From Candidatus Zixiibacteriota bacterium (lineage in GTDB: Bacteria > Zixibacteria > MSB-5A5 > JAABVY01): a stretch of DNA of 64,000 bases. The notes below the pieces were generated by a model. That model searched no databases. It was not told where the DNA came from and saw only the letters and a list, made by a program, of their open reading frames with translations. The position numbers were made by a program, and so were the translations under genes. Below, piece by piece: positions 9,489 to 18,349 of the stretch. The stretch is taken from contig DSEQ01000036.1 of NCBI GenBank assembly GCA_011056555.1, forward strand, positions 62,001-126,000. Direction: 5' to 3'. Position 1 is the stretch's first letter. The number at the start of each line of letters is the position of its first letter.

Positions 9489-10820
9489 TTACTCACGATG
9501 TCTGTCAGGGACTTTTCTGAATAGAATCAAGCCGATCAACATGAGCAGCGCCAGGCTGAAGACTGCGAACCTGTACTCAATCGTAGCCAGGGTCAGCGAG
9601 GAGATTTCAACGCCCACTGCGTTAAGAAGATCAACGATTACATTAACCAGCGGATTCTCAGCCTTCATCACCAGAACCACCAGACCCCAAATTAACGGGC
9701 CTATGACAGCCGCGGTTCTTCCGGATAATGCATAAAGCCCATAGAATAAACCGAGTTTTTCATCCGGGACAAGGCTGTTTAGAAGCGGCCGTGCGACTGT
9801 CCAGGTCGATCCCAAAAAGACGCCCACAAAACATGCCGCGACCCAGAATAGCGGCTGGAAGGTTATCACGCTTATGGCCAGCAGCACAGCTATCCATCCG
9901 ATGACGATGATCCACATGGTGCGTTTGGGACCGATCCGGTCCGATATTCTTCCCGACACAATCGAGCCCAGGGCGGCCGAGAGAGTGGCCACAACCCAGA
10001 GTTCGATTTTCAAACGGTCGCTAAAGCCGACAACTTTTTCGGCATAAATTGCCATAAATATGATGGCGGTAACAACAGCGTCTTCGAAAAAGTAGTTCGA
10101 AATCAGGAAGCGGAAGGCTCCTTTATGTTCACGGGCCTGCTTCAGGTTGTCTTTGAGGTTGTTGAAGGCGTGCATGAATTTCATCCGCTGCTCATAGATT
10201 TTCTCAAAGGTCTTCTCTCTTATTAATAGAAAGGCGGGAATGGAGAATATGAAGAACAGAATTGCGGTGGGAATAATCGCCGCTTCCCGGCCGGCCGGAA
10301 TCCAGGGGATATTTCCTTTCACAATCGGAAATACCAACAGGAGCCCCACTATTCCCCCAATGTATCCAAGCCCCACACCCAGACCGGAGGTGCGCCCGAT
10401 ATTTTCTCTGGATGACACAGATCGCAGGAGCGCGTTATAAAACGCGATCCCCCCTTCATAGAAAAAATTGGCCGCGGCAAAGAAGATTAAGGCGATAATG
10501 ATCTGCGTCCAGCGCCCCTCAAAAATGTAAGCATTCAGCCCTATTAATACCGTGGAGATGATCGATAATAATGTAAATCTGATCAGCCAGCTTTTCTTGT
10601 TCTGTTGCAGGTCTGAATAATGGCCGTAAAAAGGCATCAGAAGAGCGACCATGACCATGGATGCGGAGTAGCTGATAGAGTAGAGTATATCCGGGCAGTT
10701 GAGATCGTCCAGAATCCAGAGGTTGAAAAACATGGTCACTATATTCATGGAGAATATAGTATTGGCAAAATCAAACGACAGCCATCCGACCAGCGAAAGC
10801 TTTTCCTCTTTGGGGGGCAT
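9489..10820 (-). CDS. MFS transporter, UMF1/Atg22-like family
   Basis: 443-residue polytopic membrane protein with about 11-12 helices. The N-terminal motif GWLSFDFANTIFS and the helix-2/3 loop region PFYGHYSDLQ match the UMF1 (Atg22-like) branch of the major facilitator superfamily. The mid-protein motif GRISDRIGPKRT is the duplicated MFS loop signature. The substrate is unknown; yeast Atg22 exports vacuolar amino acids, but bacterial members are uncharacterised. The ATG at 10820 has AAGG about nine bases upstream and begins 12 bases after the HD-domain gene, so it is co-transcribed with it. Confidence 0.85.
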   Translation of the reverse strand: MPPKEEKLSLVGWLSFDFANTIFSMNIVTMFFNLWILDDLNCPDILYSISYSASMVMVALLMPFYGHYSDLQQNKKSWLIRFTLLSIISTVLIGLNAYIFEGRWTQIIIALIFFAAANFFYEGGIAFYNALLRSVSSRENIGRTSGLGVGLGYIGGIVGLLLVFPIVKGNIPWIPAGREAAIIPTAILFFIFSIPAFLLIREKTFEKIYEQRMKFMHAFNNLKDNLKQAREHKGAFRFLISNYFFEDAVVTAIIFMAIYAEKVVGFSDRLKIELWVVATLSAALGSIVSGRISDRIGPKRTMWIIVIGWIAVLLAISVITFQPLFWVAACFVGVFLGSTWTVARPLLNSLVPDEKLGLFYGLYALSGRTAAVIGPLIWGLVVLVMKAENPLVNVIVDLLNAVGVEISSLTLATIEYRFAVFSLALLMLIGLILFRKVPDRHRE

Positions 10821-10832
10821 GGGACAAACCTT

Positions 10833-11381
10833 CTAAAATCCTAATTCATCGGATATCGAACGCATCCCCTTTAGAGCAAGCCCCATAAACTCCTCCAGGC
10901 TCAGCCCCAGCTCTTGGCATTTTGCTATCTGCTCCCGGTCCGCCCCTGCCGCAAACCGTTTTTCTTTGAAGCGCCTGAGCATATATCCTTCATCGACATC
11001 AGCAAGTTTTTTTGTGGGATGCATGAGCACTCCGGCCACTATCAGGCCGGTTACCGGGTCGGAGCAGTACAGTGCCCAGTCCAGTTTGCTTTCACAGGGA
11101 ATGTGTCCGGGATGGGCGCGGATCGCGTGCATCATATCATCAGGAATTTCATATCCTTCGAGCCATTCCTCTGTCAGGAAGGTATGCTTTTCGGGATGGT
11201 CGACTGTTTTGGAGTAATCGAGGTCATGCAGCAGCCCGGTCAGCCCCCAGTACTCGACATCCTCACCAAAATGCTCAGCAAGTGTGCGCATAACCGCTTC
11301 CACGGCCAGGATATGTTTCACCAGGTTTTTCTGCCTGACTTTTTCCTGAACCAGTTTATATGCATCTTCACGGCTAATCAT
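10833..11381 (-). CDS. HD-domain metal-dependent hydrolase, uncharacterised
   Basis: 182-residue soluble protein with an HD-superfamily core. A metal-binding His is in KHILAVE (near residue 23), the HD pair is in GLLHDLDY (near residue 53), and further His and Asp residues follow in HAIRAHPGH and LYCSDPVTG. HD proteins hydrolyse phosphate esters of nucleotides or related compounds; nothing here fixes the substrate. The frame is open to 11423, but a strong AGGAGG sits just before the ATG at 11381-11379, which I take as the start. It begins 9 bases inside-to-outside of the barrel gene stop (11390). Confidence 0.8.
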   Translation of the reverse strand: MISREDAYKLVQEKVRQKNLVKHILAVEAVMRTLAEHFGEDVEYWGLTGLLHDLDYSKTVDHPEKHTFLTEEWLEGYEIPDDMMHAIRAHPGHIPCESKLDWALYCSDPVTGLIVAGVLMHPTKKLADVDEGYMLRRFKEKRFAAGADREQIAKCQELGLSLEEFMGLALKGMRSISDELGF

Positions 11382-11389
11382 CCAACCTC

Positions 11390-13306
11390 CTAATTGCGGA
11401 AATTCCAGAGAAAGCCCCACCATATCCTTCGACGCAGTTCATAATTGTAAAAATCCCGATGGGGTTTATTAAAGACATTATCCATATTGTAAAAGATTGT
11501 CAATGTCTTAATTTTAAATTGGAACTGTGCATTCATCAGGAAATATTCTCCGAGCGTCTGAGGATTGTAAGGCGACTTGAAATTTTCTGAATGATATTCC
11601 CCCTCAAGACCGCTGAGAACATAGAGGTTCAATCCGGGAATATAGATTTCTTTTGTAAGAAAGGCGCAGGCATTATGTCTGGGCGCAAGTGTGAGATAAA
11701 CTTCCGAATCGCTGTCCTCGAGGAGTCCATAACTGTAGGCAAATCTGGAATCAAAACCCAGGGGCAGAGCAAGACTGAGATCAAAACCGCCCACAATCCA
11801 GTTGGCATCGCGCTGATAAGGACTTGATCCGTGGACATTCTGCGTCCACCAGGTTGAATTCGATATCTCCGCCTGCTTCAGATATATGTCACCTTCAAAA
11901 ATCCCTTTATCGAACTTCATGCCGAGCGAATATCCTATGTAGTCGGTGTTGTCGAGGTCGCTGTTCCCCTGAAAGCTGAATTGTCCTTCGCCTCCGGTAA
12001 TCGGAAGCAGATCGATCTGCGGGGATGATGCGAAAAGTTCAAAATCAGAGGGCGGGCGGGTGATTCTGAATAATTGTCCCGATAGAATCAGGGATCCGCT
12101 TTTGCTGTAGCTCAGCCCGCCGGCGAGGGAGATATCGTTTTCGGCATAATCGCTTATTGTTACTGCTCCCGAGACATTGATAAAGAAATTATTCAAGAGA
12201 TCATAACGGCTCAGTCCGGATGCGGTCAAACCCGCATATTCAGTTGTCTCAGGTTCGAATTCGATATTCCTGGCAAAAGGTTCGATATTGAGATATGTGT
12301 ACCAGTCGGATATGTTGATAGAAGTTTCTAATTTCAATTTATAAAACTGGGAGACCTGCCGAAATTTATCGTGATCTCCCCTGACCGATTCTGAGAACCT
12401 CTGAAAAATAAATGAAATTCTGTCCAGAATCCATACCCGCTCCTTCGCAGCCAGAGCCATAGATAAGCCGACGAAGCTGGCCTCAGATCTGCCCTGATAA
12501 TTTTCGAATTCATTCAAGAACCTCAGTTCATCATCGCTGCTGAAAAAAGCCAGGTCGGGTTGCAGCTGCAGGTTCTCGCTCAGCTGATAATCGGCGAACA
12601 AGCGGTATGTTTCGAAATCTTTCGCCTGATTAGTAACATACCCGTCACTCAGCTTGAATCCGGCTGTGAATCCCAACCGGCCTCTTTCTCCGAGATTGCC
12701 CCGAAATTTAACCATAGTATTGGAGAAACCATAATCGCCCTTTTGCATGTAGGCGCTGGTCAATGCTCCCGAATCAGGATAAGCCGGCCTGAAGACATGC
12801 AGGGCATTGGTGTGTTCTACAGTTGAAAAGAACGGGAATTTTGCATATGCGGCCTGCTCGTAGCCGATCAGCCTGCTGTCGACCAGGCCATTTACCGGAA
12901 GGCCGAACTGAGCGTAATCGAAGACAAAATCACCAAAAACAAAGCTCCTGACAGGCATGCCCCCAAACATTATATATTCCGGCTGAGCATACGGTCCTGT
13001 TCTCAGCAGTTTGAAACCGCTGTATGTTCTCACGGCCTCTCCCGTTGAATTTGAATGTTTGGTGCTGTAAGCTGTGTTATTAATTGTCCGGACCAGATGG
13101 GAATTCAGAACCAGTGAGTCTCTGGCTGTATATTGCACATACTCTATCGATTTTTCAGGGATGGTATCAGGGATCGCCGCCTTCACTGTATCAGTCTCCC
13201 CGGGTTCAGGCCCGGCCTCCTGCGCAGCCGCGACAGAAGTGGACAAGATGAAGACGAGAATAAATAAAAACAGCTCTACCGGTTTTGATATTGCTCTGGC
13301 AATCAT
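11390..13306 (-). CDS. Outer-membrane beta-barrel protein, TonB-dependent receptor-like
   Basis: 638 residues with a signal peptide (residues 1-28, cut near VAAAQ), then a region about 95-165 that resembles a reduced TonB-receptor plug (GGMPVRSF, GLPVNGL, then EYxx-like strand), then a long run of alternating amphipathic strands typical of a 20-plus-strand barrel. It ends in the aromatic-rich WWGFLWNFRN. I see no CarboxypepD_reg or STN domain and no clear TonB box. Its start overlaps the stop of the ECF S-component gene by four bases, so it may be the outer-membrane partner in uptake of the same small molecule. It could also be a non-TonB porin. Ligand unknown. Confidence 0.7.
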   Translation of the reverse strand: MIARAISKPVELFLFILVFILSTSVAAAQEAGPEPGETDTVKAAIPDTIPEKSIEYVQYTARDSLVLNSHLVRTINNTAYSTKHSNSTGEAVRTYSGFKLLRTGPYAQPEYIMFGGMPVRSFVFGDFVFDYAQFGLPVNGLVDSRLIGYEQAAYAKFPFFSTVEHTNALHVFRPAYPDSGALTSAYMQKGDYGFSNTMVKFRGNLGERGRLGFTAGFKLSDGYVTNQAKDFETYRLFADYQLSENLQLQPDLAFFSSDDELRFLNEFENYQGRSEASFVGLSMALAAKERVWILDRISFIFQRFSESVRGDHDKFRQVSQFYKLKLETSINISDWYTYLNIEPFARNIEFEPETTEYAGLTASGLSRYDLLNNFFINVSGAVTISDYAENDISLAGGLSYSKSGSLILSGQLFRITRPPSDFELFASSPQIDLLPITGGEGQFSFQGNSDLDNTDYIGYSLGMKFDKGIFEGDIYLKQAEISNSTWWTQNVHGSSPYQRDANWIVGGFDLSLALPLGFDSRFAYSYGLLEDSDSEVYLTLAPRHNACAFLTKEIYIPGLNLYVLSGLEGEYHSENFKSPYNPQTLGEYFLMNAQFQFKIKTLTIFYNMDNVFNKPHRDFYNYELRRRIWWGFLWNFRN

Positions 13307-13830
13307 ACCCTCTTTACAAACTCCCGCAAAGTTTTATTTAACGGAGTCAGGAAAGCAAAGATAATTATATTGGAAACGATTGTCAGCATTGAAAAACCTA
13401 AACTGATCAAAAATCTCTCTTTAAAAGGTCCAAACAGAAGAGCATCAGCGAGGGAAATGGCGCCCATATAGATCGAGGTTACGGCAAAACCCCAGAAACC
13501 AAAGAGCAGATATGTCCGCCAGTCAGAGGTTTTTACGGGAAAGAGGGCACGAGCAAGGGCTCCGATCATCCCTACCAGGCCGCCGGAGATTATTTGCACC
13601 GCCAAAAGCGGAAGCATGGCCATGCCGTAGGGACTGAAGTATGAGATCAGGAGGAATCCCAGGCCGCCGGAAATAAATCCCCACCTCGGCCCGAGAATAT
13701 AGCCGGCCATAAATATAATAAAAAATGCCGGGGAGACATTGGGCACGATCAGCATGAATAAGTTCGATACGTATGCCAGCCCGGCAAATAAAGCTGTAAA
13801 TACAAGGGATTTGGTATAACCCTGTGTCAT
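13303..13830 (-). CDS. ECF transporter S component (vitamin-type substrate-binding subunit)
   Basis: 175-residue membrane protein with five to six hydrophobic helices. The pattern fits ECF-transporter substrate-specific subunits: a Gly-rich helix GYILGPRWGFISGGLGFLL near residues 44-62 and a short cytoplasmic C-tail. Such proteins bind a vitamin and need a shared EcfT/EcfA energising module, which is not encoded in this window. It overlaps its neighbours by four bases at each end (metalloprotease upstream, barrel protein downstream). The pairing with a TonB-receptor-like barrel suggests a cobalamin-like substrate, but this is inference. Confidence 0.75.
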   Translation of the reverse strand: MTQGYTKSLVFTALFAGLAYVSNLFMLIVPNVSPAFFIIFMAGYILGPRWGFISGGLGFLLISYFSPYGMAMLPLLAVQIISGGLVGMIGALARALFPVKTSDWRTYLLFGFWGFAVTSIYMGAISLADALLFGPFKERFLISLGFSMLTIVSNIIIFAFLTPLNKTLREFVKRV

Positions 13831-15776
13831 TCTATTATGGCGACCTTCAAAACCCTGTCAACATCTCCAACAGAAATATAAAGAAGATACATACCCGAGG
13901 CGACCACGTCACCCTCCTCATTATGGCCGTTCCAGCCGACAATCTCGGTGGTTCGGCTGGCGGCCACTTCACTCTCGAACACCCGTTCACCAGAAAGGGT
14001 ATAAACCTGCATCCTGATAGGCTGCGGTTCAGGCTGCATAACCTCGACATAGATATCCTGCCCCGCAGATTGCGAGATTACATAAGGATTCGGGTAAGGC
14101 TCTGAAATGACGATTGTCTCGATCGGCTCGGATGTGTCTGTCACATTAAGGCTGAATACAAGGTCATCGATATAATTAATATTAGCCCTTGGAATCACGA
14201 AGGGAGAAAGCACGAGCACAAACTCGTCATATTGCTGTAATAAATCATGCTCAATCGTTATTTCGGAGGAGTCAGCGGCATATACGACCGGATCAATGTA
14301 GATCGGCTGAGTGGGAATATGCGGATTATACGCCATCAAGCGGTTGTTCCAGATGATATCATAGGTAACGCCCAGTACCCTTTTGCTCGGCAGGCCCTTG
14401 AAATTAATAGTCAGGCTTGAATCGAGCTGATCCACACCGGTAAAACGCAAGTAGAATCCGCCCATAACCTGGGGGAAATAAAAGAATTCACCAACAACTG
14501 AATTGAATTCGAGGGGATAATCTTTGAAATTCAGTATATTAAAACGGTACGAGTTGCCCTCTCTCACTGAATCAGGAACCTGAATCGGGTTGCCAAGGTA
14601 ATTTACAAACTCTCCGGCTTCTTCAAATCCAAAATTATCTCTCGCCCGAAGACCGGTAAAGTAATTCCATATATATAGCTCAGAAAGCGCCTGGCCGAAT
14701 GTATATTCACCTCCGGAGAATTGCTCTATGGCGTCGCTGAAAGCATTCTGGAAGACATTAGGACCTATTTGCGCTTCGCATCTCTCCCAGATATCCTTGA
14801 TTATATCCCTGCCCCACTTCTCGGATAAATACTTGGGCCAGAGAACTGCGCCATACTGATATAGTCCCGGCTGATTCGTATAAAGCGCCCTGTATATAGA
14901 AGACAAATAGGATGGAAGATAATTGTAATAATCATTTACATGGTCATAAATCTCCTCCTCCATCCAGACAGCGGACATCTCAACCCAGTGATGGCGGTCG
15001 TCAAGATCCGTGTCCGTGCCCATATTTTCAAATTCCAGAACGTCATATCCGAATTGCGTTACATGGAAGAACTCATGTCCGGCCGTAACCCTGACCGCTT
15101 CAAGAGGACGATCCTCATAGAGTGGCAGTTCATAATAGTCGTTATCCAGAGCCTGGAAGGCGGTAGAATACTGCCCGCTGGTTCCAAACTGCATGTCAGG
15201 AAAGGTCACGCCATAAGCATTACCCCATCCGACAGTAGCCAGGTCCACAAGATAGACGTCAAAGCGCTCATCCCCTCCTTCAGGATAGAAATCATCCCGG
15301 GGCGGATCCTTGTAACCAAGTGTGTCAATCTGATATTCGTAGACATAATCAAAAATGGCGGCGGTAGATTCCACATATTCAGGCACGCCTGTGGTGGGAT
15401 TTATGCCCAGATTTTCGTCGGTCCTGGCTGCATGAACGCCGTCGGTAGCATAATGAATAAGAAAATGACCTTTGGGCGAACCGTATGTCTCCGGAGCCTC
15501 CTGATCATATCTCTCATACAAAAGCGCAATCCAGGCCTGCTGAGTTTTCAGCGAGGCATTCTTTATTTGCTGAGAAATAGACATCAAAAGTGGAGTTCCG
15601 CATTTTCCTATTTTCCCTTCCAAGCTATCGCTGCTCAGGCTGACGTCCGTCTCTCCACGCCAGATCATTATCTGGCGATAGAGCTCAGCGTCCTGTTCAG
15701 TCGAAAGCTGCTCTGAAATCGATGTCGATGCGAACACTATGAGTAAAATCGCAATTAATATTGAAGTTTTTTTCAC
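13827..15776 (-). CDS. Secreted zinc metalloprotease, MXAN_6640-like, with FlgD/T9SS-type C-terminal domain
   Basis: 649 residues with a signal peptide (1-20). A zincin motif HEFFH lies at 234-238 (TAGHEFFHVTQFGYD), with nearby acidic residues in HHWVEMSAVWMEEEIYD that may supply the third ligand. The arrangement resembles the MXAN_6640 family of putative secreted metalloproteases. The last ~85 residues (from EPYPNPY) form a FlgD-Ig-like domain with the YTLSGERV, GxNxxGxxVASGMYL pattern found in proteins sorted by T9SS-like systems. No type IX secretion genes are in the window. Thirteen bases separate it from the PHP gene stop; it overlaps the ECF S gene by four bases. Confidence 0.75.
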   Translation of the reverse strand: MKKTSILIAILLIVFASTSISEQLSTEQDAELYRQIMIWRGETDVSLSSDSLEGKIGKCGTPLLMSISQQIKNASLKTQQAWIALLYERYDQEAPETYGSPKGHFLIHYATDGVHAARTDENLGINPTTGVPEYVESTAAIFDYVYEYQIDTLGYKDPPRDDFYPEGGDERFDVYLVDLATVGWGNAYGVTFPDMQFGTSGQYSTAFQALDNDYYELPLYEDRPLEAVRVTAGHEFFHVTQFGYDVLEFENMGTDTDLDDRHHWVEMSAVWMEEEIYDHVNDYYNYLPSYLSSIYRALYTNQPGLYQYGAVLWPKYLSEKWGRDIIKDIWERCEAQIGPNVFQNAFSDAIEQFSGGEYTFGQALSELYIWNYFTGLRARDNFGFEEAGEFVNYLGNPIQVPDSVREGNSYRFNILNFKDYPLEFNSVVGEFFYFPQVMGGFYLRFTGVDQLDSSLTINFKGLPSKRVLGVTYDIIWNNRLMAYNPHIPTQPIYIDPVVYAADSSEITIEHDLLQQYDEFVLVLSPFVIPRANINYIDDLVFSLNVTDTSEPIETIVISEPYPNPYVISQSAGQDIYVEVMQPEPQPIRMQVYTLSGERVFESEVAASRTTEIVGWNGHNEEGDVVASGMYLLYISVGDVDRVLKVAIIE

Positions 15777-15789
15777 AGCCGCTCCTAAA

Positions 15790-16614
15790 TCATTGATATT
15801 TTTCTTTTACCTTTAGCAAGTTCTTGTAGCATTTGTGCGGCACTTTCTGGGTGCCTATAAGTATCCTTTCTCTGCGAGCATGGCAGTCGGAACCGCCGGT
15901 ATATATTATATCGTATCTTTTGGCCAGGTCAATATAATGCCTGCTGGCTCTCATATCATGCAGGGGGTGAAAGGCTTCAATACCATCCAGTCCCATGGCA
16001 ATAAAATCCTCAATAAAATAGTCCTTTCCGACCGGTCCCGGATGAGCCCAGATTGCAACTCCACGGGAATTGTGTATCAGGTCGATAGCTTCCTGGGGAG
16101 TGAGGTATTTCTTGGGAACATATGCGGGGGCATGATAGCCGAGATATCGCGCAAATGCTTCATCCAGGGTCAGAACATACTCCTCTTTCACCAGGGCGTC
16201 GGCAACATGGGGCCGGCCCATAACCGATTGACCTGCTACCTTTTTTACAGTCTCCATGGACAAATCGATCCCGAGCTCGTTTAACTTTTTTACGATCGCT
16301 TCTCCCCTTTTAAAGCGCTGCTGACGGAAAAAATCTATTTTTTTCTTGAAATCCCTGTTATCGAGATCTATGAAATAGCCCAGGATATGAAAGTCCGTTG
16401 ATTTCCATGAGGTTGAAAGCTCCACCCCGGGCACCAGGGTTATGTCCTTGTTGGCCACATAGTTAGAGAGTATGGTGTGTGCCTGAACTGTGTCATGGTC
16501 TGTTATTGACAGATATTTTATGCCGTTCTTAAGGCAGAAATCGATGACCGCTTCGGGCCACAAAAGGCCGTCAGAGCAATTAGTATGCACATGCAGATCT
16601 ACTGGATTTTTCAT
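15790..16614 (-). CDS. PHP-domain phosphoesterase (RNase AM / TrpH-like)
   Basis: 274-residue PHP-fold metal-dependent phosphoesterase. Motifs in order: DLHVHTNCSDG (residues 6-16), SITDHDTV (36-43), PGVELS (62-67), the mid-domain HVADAL, the AIWAHPGP motif near 192 and the GGSDCHA motif near 250. The standalone form with this length and motif set matches the TrpH/YciV group, which in E. coli hydrolyses 3',5'-nucleoside bisphosphates and trims RNA 5' ends. It lacks polymerase domains, so it is not PolC or PolX. Its start overlaps the ftcD stop by four bases. Confidence 0.85.
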   Translation of the reverse strand: MKNPVDLHVHTNCSDGLLWPEAVIDFCLKNGIKYLSITDHDTVQAHTILSNYVANKDITLVPGVELSTSWKSTDFHILGYFIDLDNRDFKKKIDFFRQQRFKRGEAIVKKLNELGIDLSMETVKKVAGQSVMGRPHVADALVKEEYVLTLDEAFARYLGYHAPAYVPKKYLTPQEAIDLIHNSRGVAIWAHPGPVGKDYFIEDFIAMGLDGIEAFHPLHDMRASRHYIDLAKRYDIIYTGGSDCHARRERILIGTQKVPHKCYKNLLKVKEKYQ

Positions 16615-18143
16615 AGCTTTGATATAACATCGTTTTCGATCTTCTGTGCCAATTCTACAGCATCTTTACGGATTTTTTCGGCCTTTTCCTGAATCTCGGT
16701 TTTAACCTTGTCGTCCTCGATGCCCGGAATATTTATCTTCACATTCATGTATGCGCCGATCACCGCCGTCCTGCCGGCCAGGGACGACACCCCGGCATCG
16801 GAAAGCGAGTTGACATTACCCTTCTCGGCGACAATTTGTGAGCATTTTATGGCCTCATATGACAGTTCCATGACTTTGAGAGGTATGCGGGTGGCCTGAA
16901 TTGTCGCCTTCTGGATCGCCTGTTCGCGTTCTGCCTTCATTTTATCGGTATCCTTGGGCATTTTCATGGCCGCCATAACATCATCGAAAGCCTTGGCATC
17001 GTCGGAGATAAGATTAAAGAGCGCTTCCTTTAAGCCGTCGGCTCTCATCATAACCTCGGAAATCTCATCCTTGACATCAGCATATTTCTTCTTATTGACA
17101 GTCAACCGGCAGACCATACCGGCCAATGCTGCCGCCAGCGATCCCGCGCAGGCCGAGACCGAACCGCCTCCCGGAGCTGGTGCCTGCGAGGCGACCGCCT
17201 CGATAAAATCCTTGATTCCGCCTTCCCTGGAGGCCTGTTCCGAAGCCTGCTGCAGCTTCTCCTCCAGAATCTGATCCTTTGTGAAATTTTCCAGACGGAG
17301 GTAGTGCTTGGCGCAGTTTATCAGCGCCTGATTCGGCACAAGTCCAACAACTTCTGAAGAGTAAATCGAGGTGCCCCATCTGGTTGCTTCGGATTCGATA
17401 GTATTGAATACCCGGTATATCGGCGTGCGCAGATAATTGACCAGGTTCATCGAAACCTGGGCCATATTGCGGTCTTTTATCTCGAAACCGAGCGCCTTGC
17501 AATAGGCATAGCCGCCCCAGTTGCTTCTTATCGCCTTGGCGATTTTCTTGGCTACGGAAACATCAGGAGTATTCAAATAGACATTAAAAGCAATCAGCGG
17601 GAATCGAACCCCGACTGCCGTGCAACCAGCCCGCGGATGAATCTTCGAAGGGCCATAGTCAGGCTTTCTTTCGGGCAGTGTCTCTATTTCCCTGGCAATG
17701 ACCTCATATTCTCCCTTGCGGATATCGGCCAGATTCACTCGTTCAGGCCTTGTGGCGGCATCCTCGTAGAGATAGATCGGAATCTCCAGCTCATTGGCAA
17801 CCCGTTCTGCAAGCTGCTTTGCCAGGGCAATCGCCTCTTCCTGCGAAACCTCGGATATCGGCACAAACGGCACTACATCGGTGGCTCCCATGCGGGGATG
17901 CTCTCCCTTGTGGGTTCTCAAATCGATGACCTCCGAGGCTTTTTTCATGGCCCTGAAGGCGGCTTCGACCGCCGCATCGGGAGGTGCGACATAGGTCACC
18001 ACCGCACGGTTATGATCTGCATCCATTTCCTTATCTAAGAGTACACAGCCCTTGACAGAGGTAATTTCGTCAAGGATTTGCTGCAATACTTCGGGTCTTC
18101 TGCCTTCTGAAAAATTGGGAATAACTTCCACTAATTTTGCCAT
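16611..18143 (-). CDS. ftcD: Bifunctional glutamate formimidoyltransferase / formimidoyl-THF cyclodeaminase
   Basis: 510 residues holding both activities in one chain. Residues 1-300 are the transferase (VIPNFSEGR at the N-terminus, the catalytic-type H82 in GEHPRMGATDVVPF, GCTAVGVR-like segment near 185) that moves the formimino group from formiminoglutamate to tetrahydrofolate. Residues about 310-510 are the helical cyclodeaminase (APAPGGGSVSA near 326). This fusion is common in animals and in several bacterial groups. No other histidine-degradation genes are in the window. The predicted promoter is about 45-72 bases upstream, and AAGGCGG precedes the ATG. Confidence 0.93.
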   Translation of the reverse strand: MAKLVEVIPNFSEGRRPEVLQQILDEITSVKGCVLLDKEMDADHNRAVVTYVAPPDAAVEAAFRAMKKASEVIDLRTHKGEHPRMGATDVVPFVPISEVSQEEAIALAKQLAERVANELEIPIYLYEDAATRPERVNLADIRKGEYEVIAREIETLPERKPDYGPSKIHPRAGCTAVGVRFPLIAFNVYLNTPDVSVAKKIAKAIRSNWGGYAYCKALGFEIKDRNMAQVSMNLVNYLRTPIYRVFNTIESEATRWGTSIYSSEVVGLVPNQALINCAKHYLRLENFTKDQILEEKLQQASEQASREGGIKDFIEAVASQAPAPGGGSVSACAGSLAAALAGMVCRLTVNKKKYADVKDEISEVMMRADGLKEALFNLISDDAKAFDDVMAAMKMPKDTDKMKAEREQAIQKATIQATRIPLKVMELSYEAIKCSQIVAEKGNVNSLSDAGVSSLAGRTAVIGAYMNVKINIPGIEDDKVKTEIQEKAEKIRKDAVELAQKIENDVISKL

Positions 18144-18187
18144 CTCTCTTCCGCCTTTCTTGATTTTTGGCCAGCATGAGAAAAAGC

Positions 18188-18215
18188 TGTATAATCTTCA
18201 CGTTCGTATGGTCAA
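18188..18215 (-). promoter_or_regulatory. Predicted promoter for the ftcD operon
   Basis: Minus strand: TTGACC (18215-18210), a 16-base spacer, then TATACA (18193-18188). The leader to the ftcD ATG would be about 37 bases. It lies between the terminator of the dockerin gene and ftcD, and no other sizeable gap occurs before the 213-base gap ahead of nuoA. It may therefore drive seven genes (ftcD through the MFS transporter). Confidence 0.45.
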
Positions 18216-18284
18216 CTTAAATTAATCGGTAAATATATGGAAAATGGCCTGTTCTGTAAAGCGCTAAGAGCATGAATTTTACGT

Positions 18285-18317
18285 AAAAAAAGCCCGCCTG
18301 ATGGCTTTCAGGCGGGC
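18285..18317 (-). terminator. Rho-independent terminator after the dockerin gene
   Basis: A perfect 10-bp stem (18292-18301 with 18308-18317, GCCCGCCTGA against TCAGGCGGGC) with a six-base loop. On the minus strand it is followed by a seven-base T-run (18291-18285). It starts 33 bases past the dockerin gene stop and separates that gene from the ftcD promoter. Confidence 0.92.
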
Positions 18318-18349
18318 CATATACAATCACATATAATCACAAACCAATA

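Noticed and set aside
14940-15716. A 258-codon open frame on the plus strand inside the metalloprotease gene
   Set aside because: It is the longest shadow on the plus strand, but the opposite frame has a zincin motif, a signal peptide and a T9SS-like end. The plus frame has none of these.
15790-16614. PHP gene as DNA polymerase X or PolC fragment
   Set aside because: The length (274 residues) and lack of polymerase domains fit the stand-alone TrpH-type phosphoesterase.
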